Origin: Limosilactobacillus coleohominis 101-4-CHN
GTDB lineage: Bacteria > Bacillota > Bacilli > Lactobacillales > Lactobacillaceae
Direction of reading: 5' to 3'
Length of the DNA stretch: 64,000 nt
Assembly (NCBI RefSeq): GCF_000161935.1
Contig: NZ_GG698804.1
Coordinates: forward strand, 116,859-180,858
The notes below the pieces were generated by a model that had not been told where the DNA came from, did not search any database, and was given only the letters and a program-made list of their open reading frames with translations. A program made the position numbers and the translations under genes. Shown here in pieces: positions 19,268 through 26,815 of the stretch (position 1 is the first letter of the stretch; each line of letters starts with the position of its first letter).

Positions 19268-20476
19268 TTATTTATCAGAAATTGCATCAATGCCTGGCAG
19301 AACCTTACCTTCAAGGTAAGTTAATGATGCACCACCACCAGTGGAAATATGGCTTAATTGGTCAGCAATTCCTAATTGCTTAGCTGCCGCAGTAGAGTCA
19401 CCACCACCAACAATTGTGGTTGCGTCGCTCAGGTTACCTAAGAACTTACCAATAGCCAGAGTTCCCTTTGCAAAGTTTGGCATTTCAAAGACACCCATTG
19501 GGCCGTTCCAAACAACGGTCTTGGCATCCTTCAAAACATTTTCAAACTCTTTAATTGACTTTGGACCAATGTCTAAGCCCATCCAGCCATCAGGAATATC
19601 GCCTTCAACCACTTTGGTGTTCGCGTCATTATTAAAGGCATCAGCAATCACACTGTCAACTGGAAGAACCAGCTTATCGCCAGCCTTTGCCATGATGTCC
19701 TTAGCAACATCAATCTTATCTTTTTCAACTAATGAATTACCAATCTTAATGCCCTTTGCAGCAAAGAAGGTGTAGGCCATTCCACCACCAATAATAATCT
19801 TATCAGCTTTGTTCAACAGGTGATCAATAACTCCAATTTTATCGGAAACCTTGGCACCACCAAGAATAGCAACGAATGGACGAACTGGGTTGTCAACAGC
19901 GTTCCCTAAGAACTTAATTTCCTTTTCCATTAAGAAACCAACCCCGGACTTGCCATCTCCAATATTTTGGGCAATTCCAACGTTAGAAGCATGTTGCCGG
20001 TGAGCAGTACCAAAGGCGTCATTAACGTAAACATCACCAAGCGAGGCCCAGTACTTACCCAATTCAGGATCGTTACCGGATTCACGCTTAACATTTTCAC
20101 CATTCTTAACATCTTCGTAACGGGTGTTTTGAACCATCAAAACATCACCGTCATTCATGTTGTTAATAGCATCCTCAAGTTGTTTACCTTCAGTTACTGG
20201 CACAAAAGTAACTGGCTTATTTAATAGATTGGAAAGCCGTTCTGCAACTGGACGCATTGATAAACCAGGCTTGTCTTCTTCCTTCTTAATCCGTCCTAAG
20301 TGTGAGAACAGGATTGCCTTACCATTATGATCAATTACATACTTAATAGTTGGTAATGCCGCCACGATTCGGTTGTCGTCACCAACAACTCCATCTTTAA
20401 TTGGCACATTAAAGTCAACCCGCATTAATACTTTCTTACCTTCCAAAGGTAAGTCTTCGACAGTCATTTTTGCCAT
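19268..20476 (-). CDS. pgk: Phosphoglycerate kinase
   Basis: Makes ATP from 1,3-bisphosphoglycerate. 402 residues from MAKMTVED. The RVDFNVPI start, the SHLGR motif and the C-terminal GGGDSTAA nucleotide loop are typical. A reading eight codons longer exists, but the ATG at 20476 has the AGAGGAG site at proper distance. A hairpin terminator lies between gap and pgk. Confidence 0.97.
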   Translation of the reverse strand: MAKMTVEDLPLEGKKVLMRVDFNVPIKDGVVGDDNRIVAALPTIKYVIDHNGKAILFSHLGRIKKEEDKPGLSMRPVAERLSNLLNKPVTFVPVTEGKQLEDAINNMNDGDVLMVQNTRYEDVKNGENVKRESGNDPELGKYWASLGDVYVNDAFGTAHRQHASNVGIAQNIGDGKSGVGFLMEKEIKFLGNAVDNPVRPFVAILGGAKVSDKIGVIDHLLNKADKIIIGGGMAYTFFAAKGIKIGNSLVEKDKIDVAKDIMAKAGDKLVLPVDSVIADAFNNDANTKVVEGDIPDGWMGLDIGPKSIKEFENVLKDAKTVVWNGPMGVFEMPNFAKGTLAIGKFLGNLSDATTIVGGGDSTAAAKQLGIADQLSHISTGGGASLTYLEGKVLPGIDAISDK

Positions 20477-20500
20477 AATTAATTCTCCTCTTTCTGTCAA

Positions 20501-20532
20501 AAAGGTGGGCGGAGTTTCCTCCTCCCACCTTT
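20501..20532 (-). terminator. Hairpin between gap and pgk
   Basis: AAAGGTGGG (20501-20509) pairs with CCCACCTTT (20524-20532), with an inner GGAG/CTCC stem, and on the minus strand TTTTT follows. Probably a partial terminator that leaves gap mRNA more abundant than the downstream genes. Confidence 0.75.
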
Positions 20533-20553
20533 TAATTAGTACTTAGTTTTTGC

Positions 20554-21567
20554 TTACAGAGTAGCAAAGTGAAGTAAAGTACGGATCATGTTTGAAGTGA
20601 AACCGTATTCGTTGTCGTACCAAGCAACAGTCTTAACTAATTGTGAACCATCGTCACCTTCCATGATTTCGGTTTGTGATGGATCAAATACGGAACCGTA
20701 AGTTGAACCGATAATATCAGTTGAAACGATTGGGTCTTCAGTGTAACCAAAGGCATCATTGCCATCAGTTGCCTTCTTCATTGCATCGTTAACTTGGTCA
20801 ACTGTAACCTTCTTGTCAAGAATTGAAACAAGTTCAGTTAAGGAACCATCAACAACACCAACCCGTTGTGCGTGTCCAGAAAGCTTACCGTTTAATTCTG
20901 GGATAACCAGACCAATGGCCTTAGCAGCACCAGATGAGTGAGGAATCGTGTTAACACTTGCAGTACGGTTGTTACGCATCTTCTTACCACGAGGACCATC
21001 CAGGATAGCTTGAGTAGAAGTGAATGCGTGGATCGTAGTCATAGTACCAACCTTGATACCAAAGTCCTTGTTAAGGAAGTAAGCCATTGGTGCAAGACAT
21101 GAAGTAGTACATGAACCAGCAGAAACGATCTTGTCATCCTTCTTAAGAGTATCCAGGTTAACACCAGGAACAACAGTTGGGATGTTACCAGCAGGTGCAG
21201 AAATCAGGACACGCTTAGCACCAGCGTCTAAGTGTGCTTGTGACTTTTCAGCAGAAGTGTAGAAACCAGTACATTCAAGTACAAAGTCAACACCATCATT
21301 CTTAACCCAAGGAATGTTCCGTGCATCACGTTCAGCGTAAACTGGGTATTCCTTACCATCAACAACAATACCAGTGTCGGTAGCAGAAACTTCACCAGGG
21401 AACTTACCATGAGTTGAGTCATACTGCAAAAGGTATGCAAGCATTGCAGGAGTAGTCAAATCGTTGATGGCTACAACTTCAATATCCTTAGCACCCAATT
21501 TGTGAATCCGACGGAATGCTAAACGACCGATACGGCCAAAACCATTAATACCAATCTTTACAGTCAT
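20554..21567 (-). CDS. gap: Glyceraldehyde-3-phosphate dehydrogenase (type I)
   Basis: Oxidises and phosphorylates glyceraldehyde-3-phosphate with NAD+. 337 residues; [10 protein letters not shown] nucleotide fold at the start, Asp36 favouring NAD+, catalytic Cys153 in SAGSCTTSC. First gene of gap-pgk-tpiA-eno. The AAAGGAGG site is strong. No cggR repressor gene precedes it, unlike in many related bacteria; the two tRNA genes lie there instead. Confidence 0.98.
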   Translation of the reverse strand: MTVKIGINGFGRIGRLAFRRIHKLGAKDIEVVAINDLTTPAMLAYLLQYDSTHGKFPGEVSATDTGIVVDGKEYPVYAERDARNIPWVKNDGVDFVLECTGFYTSAEKSQAHLDAGAKRVLISAPAGNIPTVVPGVNLDTLKKDDKIVSAGSCTTSCLAPMAYFLNKDFGIKVGTMTTIHAFTSTQAILDGPRGKKMRNNRTASVNTIPHSSGAAKAIGLVIPELNGKLSGHAQRVGVVDGSLTELVSILDKKVTVDQVNDAMKKATDGNDAFGYTEDPIVSTDIIGSTYGSVFDPSQTEIMEGDDGSQLVKTVAWYDNEYGFTSNMIRTLLHFATL

Positions 21568-21690
21568 ACTGCAAATTCCTCCTTTAGGAAAACATATAAT
21601 TAAATGTACGTTATTATTTTAACACTGAAAATTAGATTGTACAGTTCAAAAATTAACGCACATTTCCAACGCCCTTTATGATAACTGATT

Positions 21691-21719
21691 ATTAGCAGAA
21701 TGTCCATAATACTGCTAAT
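21691..21719. promoter_or_regulatory. Inverted repeat between gap and the tRNA genes
   Basis: ATTAGCAG (21691-21698) and CTGCTAAT (21712-21719) are exact complements with a 13-base loop. It lies about 130 bases upstream of gap and 50 bases upstream of the tRNA promoter. Could be an operator; no T-run marks it as a terminator. Confidence 0.5.
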
Positions 21720-21744
21720 TCCCCAACTAAATTTGAAAAAACTA

Positions 21745-21773
21745 TTGCAATTTGTTTCCTAATTCGATAAGAT
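21745..21773 (+). promoter_or_regulatory. Promoter of the tRNA-Arg/tRNA-Leu pair
   Basis: TTGCAA (21745-21750) and TAAGAT (21768-21773), 17 bases apart, ending 15 bases before tRNA-Arg. Confidence 0.75.
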
Positions 21774-21788
21774 ATTATTTGTTGTTAA

Positions 21789-21860
21789 GCGCCCTTAGTG
21801 TAATGGATCGCACGTGAGATTCCGGTTCTCGAGATCAGGGTTCGACTCCCTGGGGGCGCA
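21789..21860 (+). tRNA. tRNA-Arg (CCG)
   Basis: 72 bases without encoded CCA. Acceptor GCGCCCT pairs with GGGGCGC, the T arm is CAGGG-TTCGACT-CCCTG, and the anticodon loop TTCCGGT gives CCG. The D stem is short. Confidence 0.93.
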
Positions 21861-21868
21861 TTAACTTT

Positions 21869-21952
21869 GCCCAAGTGGCGGAATTGGCAGACGCGCAACG
21901 TTCAGGTCGTTGTATGGATTTCCATGTACAGGTTCGAATCCTGCCTTGGGCA
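21869..21952 (+). tRNA. tRNA-Leu (CAG)
   Basis: 84 bases with the long variable arm of class II tRNAs. Acceptor GCCCAAG pairs with CTTGGGC; anticodon stem CAACG/CGTTG with loop TTCAGGT gives CAG. Its last 12 bases are part of the left attachment site of the integrated element, which leaves this gene intact. Confidence 0.95.
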
Positions 21953-21959
21953 TAATTAA
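21941..21959 (+). repeat. attL core (19-bp direct repeat)
   Basis: CTGCCTTGGGCATAATTAA, identical to 32329-32347. The first 12 bases are the end of tRNA-Leu. Confidence 0.9.
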
Positions 21960-22052
21960 ACCCTTTCGGGGTGTTTCAAAATGTCTTAATCGTTGGTATT
22001 AAGGCATTTTTATTTTTGCCAAAACACCCTAAAACACCATTATTTTTAAATT

Positions 22053-22162
22053 CTGCTACCAAACTGCTACCAAAATTGAACATCAAAAACCGCTTCTAAC
22101 CAGCGCTTAGGCCACTTTCATTTTGAAGGTGGTTTTATTTTTGCTACCAACTGCTACCAAAA
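22053..22162 (+). repeat. Left-arm integrase binding sites (two pairs)
   Basis: CTGCTACCAAA is repeated head to tail at 22053-22063 and 22064-22074; a second near-pair is at 22142-22162. The same tandem pair occurs near the right end (32259-32280). Position and pairing suggest arm-type sites for the integrase N-terminal domain. Confidence 0.75.
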
Positions 22163-22247
22163 TATGCTCTATACTGTTTATTTGTGTTCTATCTACCTAT
22201 TATATGGACTTGTTCGCTAAACATTTAACACCACAAAACAACACTGA

Positions 22248-22610
22248 TTAATAACCTTGCTCCATGATTGCATCAAACAGGGCGGGATAAACTTGTTTCA
22301 ATTGGCTACCAAACTCTAATAATGCTTCTCGTTCGTGTACATAGTATTGTGACTTGCTAATATTCAGCATTTTAATCACGGTATTCCCTTGCAATTGTTC
22401 CAGATACCGATATTCGATTAGCTTTTGATGGTCTGTAGTGCATCCGCCAACCGCCTGTTCAATTGCTAGAAAACACTTTAAACATTGCTTACTTTCCGCC
22501 CTACGGTTTTTAATTTCACGTTTCGCCCATGCTCCAGACCGCAAGTAGATACTACGATAATCAATTCTAAAAAAGCCCCGCAAACTGCGGATGATGGTTT
22601 TACTATCCAT
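22248..22610 (-). CDS. ArpU-like phage late transcriptional regulator
   Basis: 120 residues from MDSKTII (157 if started at the upstream ATG at 22721). The C-terminal half has the ArpU pattern: RYLEQLQGNTVIKMLNIS, then KSQYYVHEREALLEFG, a helix-turn-helix ending in a Tyr-rich helix. ArpU/RinA-type proteins switch on late (packaging, morphogenesis, lysis) genes of phages of Firmicutes. Here it is the last gene of the minus-strand operon, adjacent to the left attachment site, with no late genes after it. The start is uncertain: the ATG at 22610 has a weak GGGG site. Confidence 0.7.
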   Translation of the reverse strand: MDSKTIIRSLRGFFRIDYRSIYLRSGAWAKREIKNRRAESKQCLKCFLAIEQAVGGCTTDHQKLIEYRYLEQLQGNTVIKMLNISKSQYYVHEREALLEFGSQLKQVYPALFDAIMEQGY

Positions 22611-22680
22611 GCTGTTACCCCGTATAATATGAATTAGGGTTTCATTCGGGATATTCTCGGTATTAACAGCGCTAGTCAGT

Positions 22681-22786
22681 TTGACTTGTGCTGTTTTTAT
22701 TTTGCTATTATCATATATCAATATGCGGGGGTCGCCCTCGTGATGGCTTTTTGAGTTCTGTATCTAGTGATACAGGGCTCTTTTTT
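22681..22786 (+). ncRNA. Possible small RNA with extended -10 promoter and strong terminator
   Basis: TTGACT (22681-22686) and an extended -10 TGCTATTAT (22703-22711) precede a 12-bp stem, GAGTTCTGTATC/GATACAGGGCTC (22753-22764 and 22769-22780, two G-T pairs), followed by TTTTTT. The RNA would span about 22718-22786, opposite the ArpU-like gene's upstream region. No ORF is visible. The 19-base promoter spacing is long. Confidence 0.45.
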
Positions 22787-22788
22787 GT

Positions 22789-22822
22789 TATCAGTGCAAA
22801 ATCTGCAATTATTGCACTGATA
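22789..22822. repeat. 11-bp inverted repeat
   Basis: TATCAGTGCAA (22789-22799) and TTGCACTGATA (22812-22822) are exact complements with a 12-base loop. Probable hairpin or operator in the gap between the ArpU-like gene and ORF118. Confidence 0.6.
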
Positions 22823-22938
22823 CGATAATCATTGTACCAATTCAAAAAACACTATCATTTGTCAGCATTCTACCAACATAATTAAACATCATAAGGGCTT
22901 CTGTGTTTGCCGTTAATCAATGAATCTAATTAGTTCCG

Positions 22939-22995
22939 TTTGTATGCAAGATTGCTATTTGTATGCAAGATTGCTATTTGTACGCAATCATTCTA
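22939..22995 (+). repeat. Three tandem 19-bp repeats
   Basis: Units at 22939-22957 and 22958-22976 are identical (TTTGTATGCAAGATTGCTA); the third, 22977-22995, is diverged. They follow the stop of ORF118 and precede the ArpU-like gene. Possible protein binding sites; the unit differs from the 22-bp iterons at 26068. Confidence 0.85.
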
Positions 22996-23004
22996 TTACA
23001 GACG

Positions 23005-23361
23005 TTAATTACCAAGTTTCACTAACACGGATGTTATTACCTTATCATTTCTTAGACCTAGCCCCCCTACCCTAAAATTTTTTAAATTACCGCTTGCGTA
23101 CAAGCTAACGGCAATGTGTGCGCTCTTGCTGTCAGCAGATACGGGGCGGGGTAAATTAAAACGGTAACCATCCACCATTAGATAATTACCGTTGATTATT
23201 TTCTGTTCCTGTGCAAAGGCAATTAGTGCGTCTAAATCATCAATGCTTGCGTATTTGCGGATGAATGTTCTAGCATTTGACCGATACTGATACAGGCGGT
23301 TCTTTTCGGTGTGTCGTTTCTCATAGCGTCTAGTAGCGTTCATTTGTGCCTGACTAACCAT
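23005..23361 (-). CDS. Phage-type small protein, function unknown
   Basis: 118 residues. The N-terminal half (NATRRYEKRHTEKNR, then RSNARTFIRKYASIDDLDAL) resembles a short basic protein common in phages of lactic acid bacteria that has no assigned role. The C-terminal half is not recognised. Good ribosome site GAGGG six bases before the ATG. It lies between the candidate toxin locus and the 19-bp repeats, inside the minus-strand operon of the element. Confidence 0.75.
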   Translation of the reverse strand: MVSQAQMNATRRYEKRHTEKNRLYQYRSNARTFIRKYASIDDLDALIAFAQEQKIINGNYLMVDGYRFNLPRPVSADSKSAHIAVSLYASGNLKNFRVGGLGLRNDKVITSVLVKLGN

Positions 23362-23402
23362 GTTTAACCCTCTTTTCGTGTTCTATGATGTTTAAATATA
23401 TC

Positions 23403-23522
23403 TTGTGTAGTGATAGATTTCTGATATAATTATATATGTAAAAGGCGTTAGGTGATGTCAGCACCTAACGCCCGATAGTCTACTCAGTTAGTGAGAAACG
23501 TCCTACTTAGGGCGTTTTTTTA
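23403..23522 (+). ncRNA. Candidate antisense antitoxin RNA
   Basis: Promoter TTGTGT (23403-23408) and TATAAT (23425-23430), spacing 16, gives an RNA of about 85 bases from about 23437. It holds a long hairpin GGCGTTAGGTG/CACCTAACGCC and a terminator ACGTCC/GGGCGT plus TTTTTTT (23498-23520). The terminator is shared with the convergent toxin-like ORF. GTCTACTC (about 23479) and an ACTCAGTTAG..GAAAC block recur in the same orientation in the toxin mRNA leader region, so the two RNAs could pair there as well as at the terminator. This is the plan of par/fst-type type I systems. Confidence 0.6.
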
Positions 23523-23610
23523 TTACCATAAACACAACATAAACTACCGTAATTAATACAGTAGCAAACAGCTTACCGTTAGAAATAGTAAGCGTGATTG
23601 TTATGTTCAC
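23503..23610 (-). CDS. Putative type I toxin, 35-residue membrane peptide
   Basis: Starts with GTG (23610), with GGAGAG eight bases upstream. The peptide has a polar start (MNITITLTISNGK), one transmembrane segment at about residues 14-30 and a basic end KKRPK, like holin-like or TxpA-type toxins; the Fst PxxVG motif is absent. Its 3' end lies in the terminator shared with the convergent small RNA. The leader of about 155 bases is structured (GGTAGG/CCTACC hairpin) and carries sequences repeated in the small RNA. Toxicity is inferred from this architecture only. Confidence 0.55.
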   Translation of the reverse strand: MNITITLTISNGKLFATVLITVVYVVFMVIKKRPK

Positions 23611-23770
23611 AATAACAGCTCTCCACTAATTGAGTAGAAACAAAAACTAAACATATTACGTCGCGCCCCTGTCTACTCGGATTGATGTAGACGCTGACGC
23701 AGTTTAATGTTTTGTAGACTATCTTGGTTCTTGGTAGGCTCATGACTTCCTACCGCCAACCTGATTACAT

Positions 23771-23797
23771 TTTATAGCTATCATACATATAACACAA
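23771..23797 (-). promoter_or_regulatory. Candidate promoter of the toxin-like mRNA
   Basis: Minus-strand TTGTGT (23792-23797) and TATAAA (23771-23776), spacing 15, a weak match. It would give a leader of about 155 bases. Confidence 0.4.
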
Positions 23798-23809
23798 CGC
23801 AACAATTAA

Positions 23810-23841
23810 GCCGTTAGTCAGCAATTGACCAACGGCTTTTT
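23810..23841. terminator. Terminator upstream of the toxin locus
   Basis: GCCGTTAGTCA (23810-23820) pairs with TGACCAACGGC (23826-23836) with one mismatch; T-run follows on the plus strand and the minus strand is also T-rich. The stretch 23842-24033 shows nothing else. Confidence 0.65.
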
Positions 23842-24033
23842 AACTACGATTGTTTAGAAATGTCAACATTTTTCAACGGAAAAAATACCAGCTTAAAAAG
23901 CCCCTATTATTGCTCTAAATTGCGCTTCATTCATCCGCTTAATGCTGATGAATCAACAATCATAGGTCACCAGACAAACACAATCATATTTAACTACTAA
24001 TAGAAAAACAAATACATGTTTTGCGAGGTTGTT

Positions 24034-24129
24034 TTATCGGAACCTATGCACCATGTAAACCACCGCAACAATCAATAATAAAGCGCCGACTTCGTACGGT
24101 AAGAACTGACCATCAAAGAATAACAGCAT
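24034..24129 (-). CDS. Tiny membrane peptide, 31 residues
   Basis: Starts MLLFFDG, with one hydrophobic segment (GALLLIVAVVYMV) and a basic end HRFR. The ATG at 24129 has GGGGG nine bases upstream; an in-frame ATG at 24147 would give 37 residues. It may be one of several micro-membrane proteins of the element. Weak support beyond composition and ribosome site. Confidence 0.4.
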   Translation of the reverse strand: MLLFFDGQFLPYEVGALLLIVAVVYMVHRFR

Positions 24130-24193
24130 TACTAACATCCCCCCCATTTTTAACAACAATTAACAACATTCTTTTAACTATAAACATCCCCGA

Positions 24194-24217
24194 TAATGTG
24201 CAATTTTGTGCACGTTA
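24194..24217. repeat. Imperfect inverted repeat TAAnGTGCA/TGCACnTTA
   Basis: GTGCA-ATTTTG-TGCAC with flanking TAA/TTA. It lies just past the end of the 127-residue winged-helix gene, so it could be a weak terminator or a binding site. Confidence 0.4.
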
Positions 24218-24275
24218 TTTTAGCCAGATCACTGTTATATCAGCATTTCAGAATTGGACAAGGTACGGAACAGTT

Positions 24276-24659
24276 TTATTTGTTCTTAGTTTGTGACCTA
24301 ATACCGATGTTCTTATAGGCGGTAGTTACTTTATTTTGATAGTAACCAGCATAAAAACGATGATGTTTTTGGTAGACAAAACCGAGTAGTTGCATGTTCT
24401 TTTTGAATTGACGGTTGCCTAATGGGGTAATCCCTTGCTGGTCACAATATTCTAAATAGTATTTATAGACCGTTGCGCATGGTGCATATAACCGCCGATT
24501 CTTAACCACGTTCGGGCTATAAACAAACTTAACTACATTCTTATCCGCTTGATCACGGTTTCTAATTCTGAAATAATTATCTTTCTTGTGTCGGCTTGCA
24601 TCGAACCATTGCGATAAAGTCCGATGGTTCATTACATACCGCCCTTTATACCAGCCCAT
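24276..24659 (-). CDS. Stand-alone winged-helix protein like the C-terminus of phage/plasmid primases
   Basis: 127 residues. The core VYKYYLEYCDQQGITPLGNR followed by QFKKNMQLLGF resembles the winged-helix end of D5/P4-type primase-helicases. The primase and helicase domains are absent: no Walker motif is seen here or just upstream. Excellent site GGAGGG five bases before the ATG, so it is probably a real gene, not a fragment. It may act in satellite replication; this is inferred from fold resemblance and from the iterons nearby. Confidence 0.6.
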   Translation of the reverse strand: MGWYKGRYVMNHRTLSQWFDASRHKKDNYFRIRNRDQADKNVVKFVYSPNVVKNRRLYAPCATVYKYYLEYCDQQGITPLGNRQFKKNMQLLGFVYQKHHRFYAGYYQNKVTTAYKNIGIRSQTKNK

Positions 24660-24729
24660 GCGATCCCTCCAAACTTATTTAAACTATTAATTAAAGAGTT
24701 AGGTCAACTAACCAGCCTAGTTCTTTTAA

Positions 24730-24819
24730 CTATCTTTTGAACTGCGAAAAAATGAATTGAATAAGTACCCCTAGCAGCAAACCAAAAACTAAATTATTAA
24801 CCATGTTTGTACTTATCAT
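24730..24819 (-). CDS. Tiny membrane peptide, 29 residues
   Basis: Starts MISTNMVNN, one hydrophobic segment (LVFGLLLGVLIQFIF), end SQFKR. GAGG lies five bases before the ATG. No homology recognised. Adjacent to a second small membrane protein on the same strand. Confidence 0.5.
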   Translation of the reverse strand: MISTNMVNNLVFGLLLGVLIQFIFSQFKR

Positions 24820-24947
24820 TTCCACCTCACAAAATACTTCACCTTTTCCGCCTAATGTTCCTTTAATTACAAATGATCAACACTGATACAACGCTCTTTT
24901 CATCACATCAGCATTTGTCGGTGTAGCCATGCTTCAAGCGGATGGAC

Positions 24948-25109
24948 TTAGTGTTTATATTCCACCAATACATAACCCATTACCGCCAAAACTACAATGA
25001 TCAGCATTGCTATGTTGGTACGCCAATAGGCTTGGTCTAGTGTGATATGAAAGGCGTTAGCAATTAAGCGGTAAAACATCCAATCGTCGAAACTATTTAG
25101 AATTGTCAT
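24948..25109 (-). CDS. Small membrane protein, 53 residues
   Basis: Starts MTILNSFDDWMFYRL, with one transmembrane segment near residues 33-49 (IAMLIIVVLAVMGYVLV) and end EYKH. GAGAGG stands seven bases before the ATG. No recognised family. With the peptides at 24730, 24034 and 23503 it forms a series of very short membrane proteins in the element. Confidence 0.6.
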   Translation of the reverse strand: MTILNSFDDWMFYRLIANAFHITLDQAYWRTNIAMLIIVVLAVMGYVLVEYKH

Positions 25110-25460
25110 TTTATTACCTCTCTTTTTTTAGGGTGTATGAACTGCCTGAATTCTTTTTTAGGGTGTCTGAATTGTCATCTTTTTTTATGATGCGCCCTTA
25201 CCGCCCTTATTAACTGCTGACAAACTTAAACATGATTACAATTTAACTACGCCCGTTGCTGACAACAAGATAAGGGGGCTTTTTATTATGTTCTAATTCT
25301 CATTTTAAGGCTCTCTGACCAATTCTAGTGGTTACACGATTTTATATTAGTTCCCTGATATCCGCTACATAGCAGGGCAAAATTTGAGAATTAGCAAGGT
25401 AAAAGCGTAACAGTGTTTTCTTTTAGTCATGATTGTTAGGCATCCGACCTTGTGTGAAAC

Positions 25461-25532
25461 ACCTCTGTTACTATCTCCGCTACTATCTCTGTTACTACCT
25501 TTAACACTATCTCTGTTACTAAATCTGTTACT
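25461..25532 (+). repeat. Six tandem 12-bp repeats
   Basis: Six consecutive 12-base units around ATCTCTGTTACT cover 25461-25532, with variants such as ATCTCCGCTACT and ACCTTTAACACT. No convincing gene covers them: the minus-strand reading gives an SNRD-type repeat peptide without a ribosome site. Part of a gene-free stretch, 25110-26194. Confidence 0.75.
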
Positions 25533-25689
25533 GCTACTACTTACCGTTGACAGTTGTAGTAATGTGATGCAACTATGCATCAGCTATATCCAGCTATCTA
25601 AACAGCTATATCGTGCATTTATCACTTCGGTCAACTCAATTAGGACAACTTGTCCGATTGCATAACATCAAGGGTTACGGATGTCAGTA

Positions 25690-25870
25690 GTGATAACTGT
25701 GTGCTTATTAGTGGTGTTATCAGTGTACTTAACAGTGTAGTTAATGCTGTATATGCCTCTGTACCTAACGATGGTACTAAACAGTACCAACATAGTTTAC
25801 AAGGTGGTTTACATGTTAGTTGTCATGTTGGTTTACAAGATAGTGTACATAGACAAATACTGTCAGATAA
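25690..25870 (+). repeat. Degenerate 12-base-periodic region
   Basis: Units such as AGTGTACTTAAC, AGTGTAGTTAAT, TCTGTACCTAAC, ATAGTTTACAAG, GTGGTTTACATG and TTGGTTTACAAG follow each other at a spacing of about 12 with a GTnTAC-like core. Origin and function unknown; no supported gene. Confidence 0.55.
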
Positions 25871-25943
25871 GCAATAAGGGGTGTTGATTGATATTTCAAC
25901 GCCCCCTTACTCCAGCATCTTCACCGATAACGGATTCCCCATG

Positions 25944-26153
25944 AACGGCTTTTCAGTCAACGGCTCTTCAGTCGTACTAGTCAGAGTACGACCTTATTTC
26001 TCGTTGTGACCATCAGGGAACAACCTTATTTTTTGTCCAGCGACCTTATTTAAATACTTATTATTGGTTGTACTAAATGTCACCCCCCAGTTGTACTATT
26101 TGTCACCCCCTGCTGTACAAAATGACACCCCCTGTTGTACTATTTGTCACCCT
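25944..26153 (+). other. Candidate replication origin of the element (iterons)
   Basis: In order: two tandem 15-bp repeats (AACGGCTTTTCAGTC type, 25944-25973); three copies of ACCTTATTT (25991, 26023, 26043); four iterons of the form TTGTACTATTTGTCACCCCC beginning at 26068, 26091, 26113 and 26135 (period 22-23). An AT-rich stretch follows to about 26215, running into the end of the Rep-like gene. Satellite origins often lie next to the rep gene like this. Function is inferred. Confidence 0.7.
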
Positions 26154-26194
26154 TAACTTGAAAATTAAATACCGTATTTAAAATAATAAATACC

Positions 26195-26815
26195 TTAGTA
26201 AATTTTATTTACTTCGTTAAAAAATTCGGGAACTTCTTTTTCTGATTGATAATTAATGTTAAGTTCTAATGATCTTTGATGATTCTCACTTGGTAAGTAG
26301 AATACATAACTTTTTTGGTACAATTGTTTTAGATTCCGTTTGATGGAACGTTCACTCAGATTCAGTATCAAAGCCATTTTTTGGTTAGACAAGGTGCTTT
26401 GACGTTTCCCATTCTTGAAAGCATCATCATATATTAGACTACAGATTATAGCTTCACGGTAGTTCAAAATCCCCCGTTGAACATCATTCAATATCTGATA
26501 AGGAACTGATAAATATGGTTTCTTGTTCCTTGCCAACGGGAAAATTTGCCAATTGGTTTTACCATCAGCATGATTATATTCAACAGCGACCCACCCTAAA
26601 TTAGATAACTCTTGCACTTGTCTGCTAATGTAATCAACACCGCAATTCTGATACTCCGCAAGGGTTCGTCTACTTGCGTTAATTGTTTTGAATTTACGAT
26701 TAAGCGCCAATAATTTTGCATACAAGATAGCTGATGATGGTTTACTACTTTGAACTAACGCCAACGGCAATTTGACTATGGGCGTTTTTAATTTTATTCC
26801 TTCTCCGTTACTCAT
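26195..26815 (-). CDS. Replication-initiator-like protein with two winged-helix regions
   Basis: 206 residues. A first helix-turn-helix at about 25-75 (AILYAKLLALNRKFKTINAS, then LAEYQNCGVDYISRQVQEL) and a second at about 115-170 (REAIICSLIYDDAF, then MALILNLSERSIKRNLKQL) recall phage replisome organisers and plasmid Rep proteins. It ends 42 bases from a set of four 22-bp iterons, which supports an origin-binding role. A hairpin (26870-26900 region, ATAAAGCG/CGCTTTAT) separates it from the upstream gene. No catalytic motif is seen. Confidence 0.65.
   Translation of the reverse strand: MSNGEGIKLKTPIVKLPLALVQSSKPSSAILYAKLLALNRKFKTINASRRTLAEYQNCGVDYISRQVQELSNLGWVAVEYNHADGKTNWQIFPLARNKKPYLSVPYQILNDVQRGILNYREAIICSLIYDDAFKNGKRQSTLSNQKMALILNLSERSIKRNLKQLYQKSYVFYLPSENHQRSLELNINYQSEKEVPEFFNEVNKIY

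Noticed and set aside
25365..25665. Overlapping ORFs on both strands (SNRD-repeat peptide on minus, Leu-rich peptide on plus)
   Set aside because: Both are translations of the 12-bp tandem repeats, neither has a ribosome site, and the composition is that expected from the repeat itself.
25650..25877. Plus-strand 75-residue ORF beginning with TTG
   Set aside because: No ribosome site, opposite to the surrounding operon, and its pattern follows the degenerate 12-base repeat.
25461..26153. CRISPR array
   Set aside because: Repeat units of 12 and 22 bases are contiguous, without unique spacers, and no cas genes are present.
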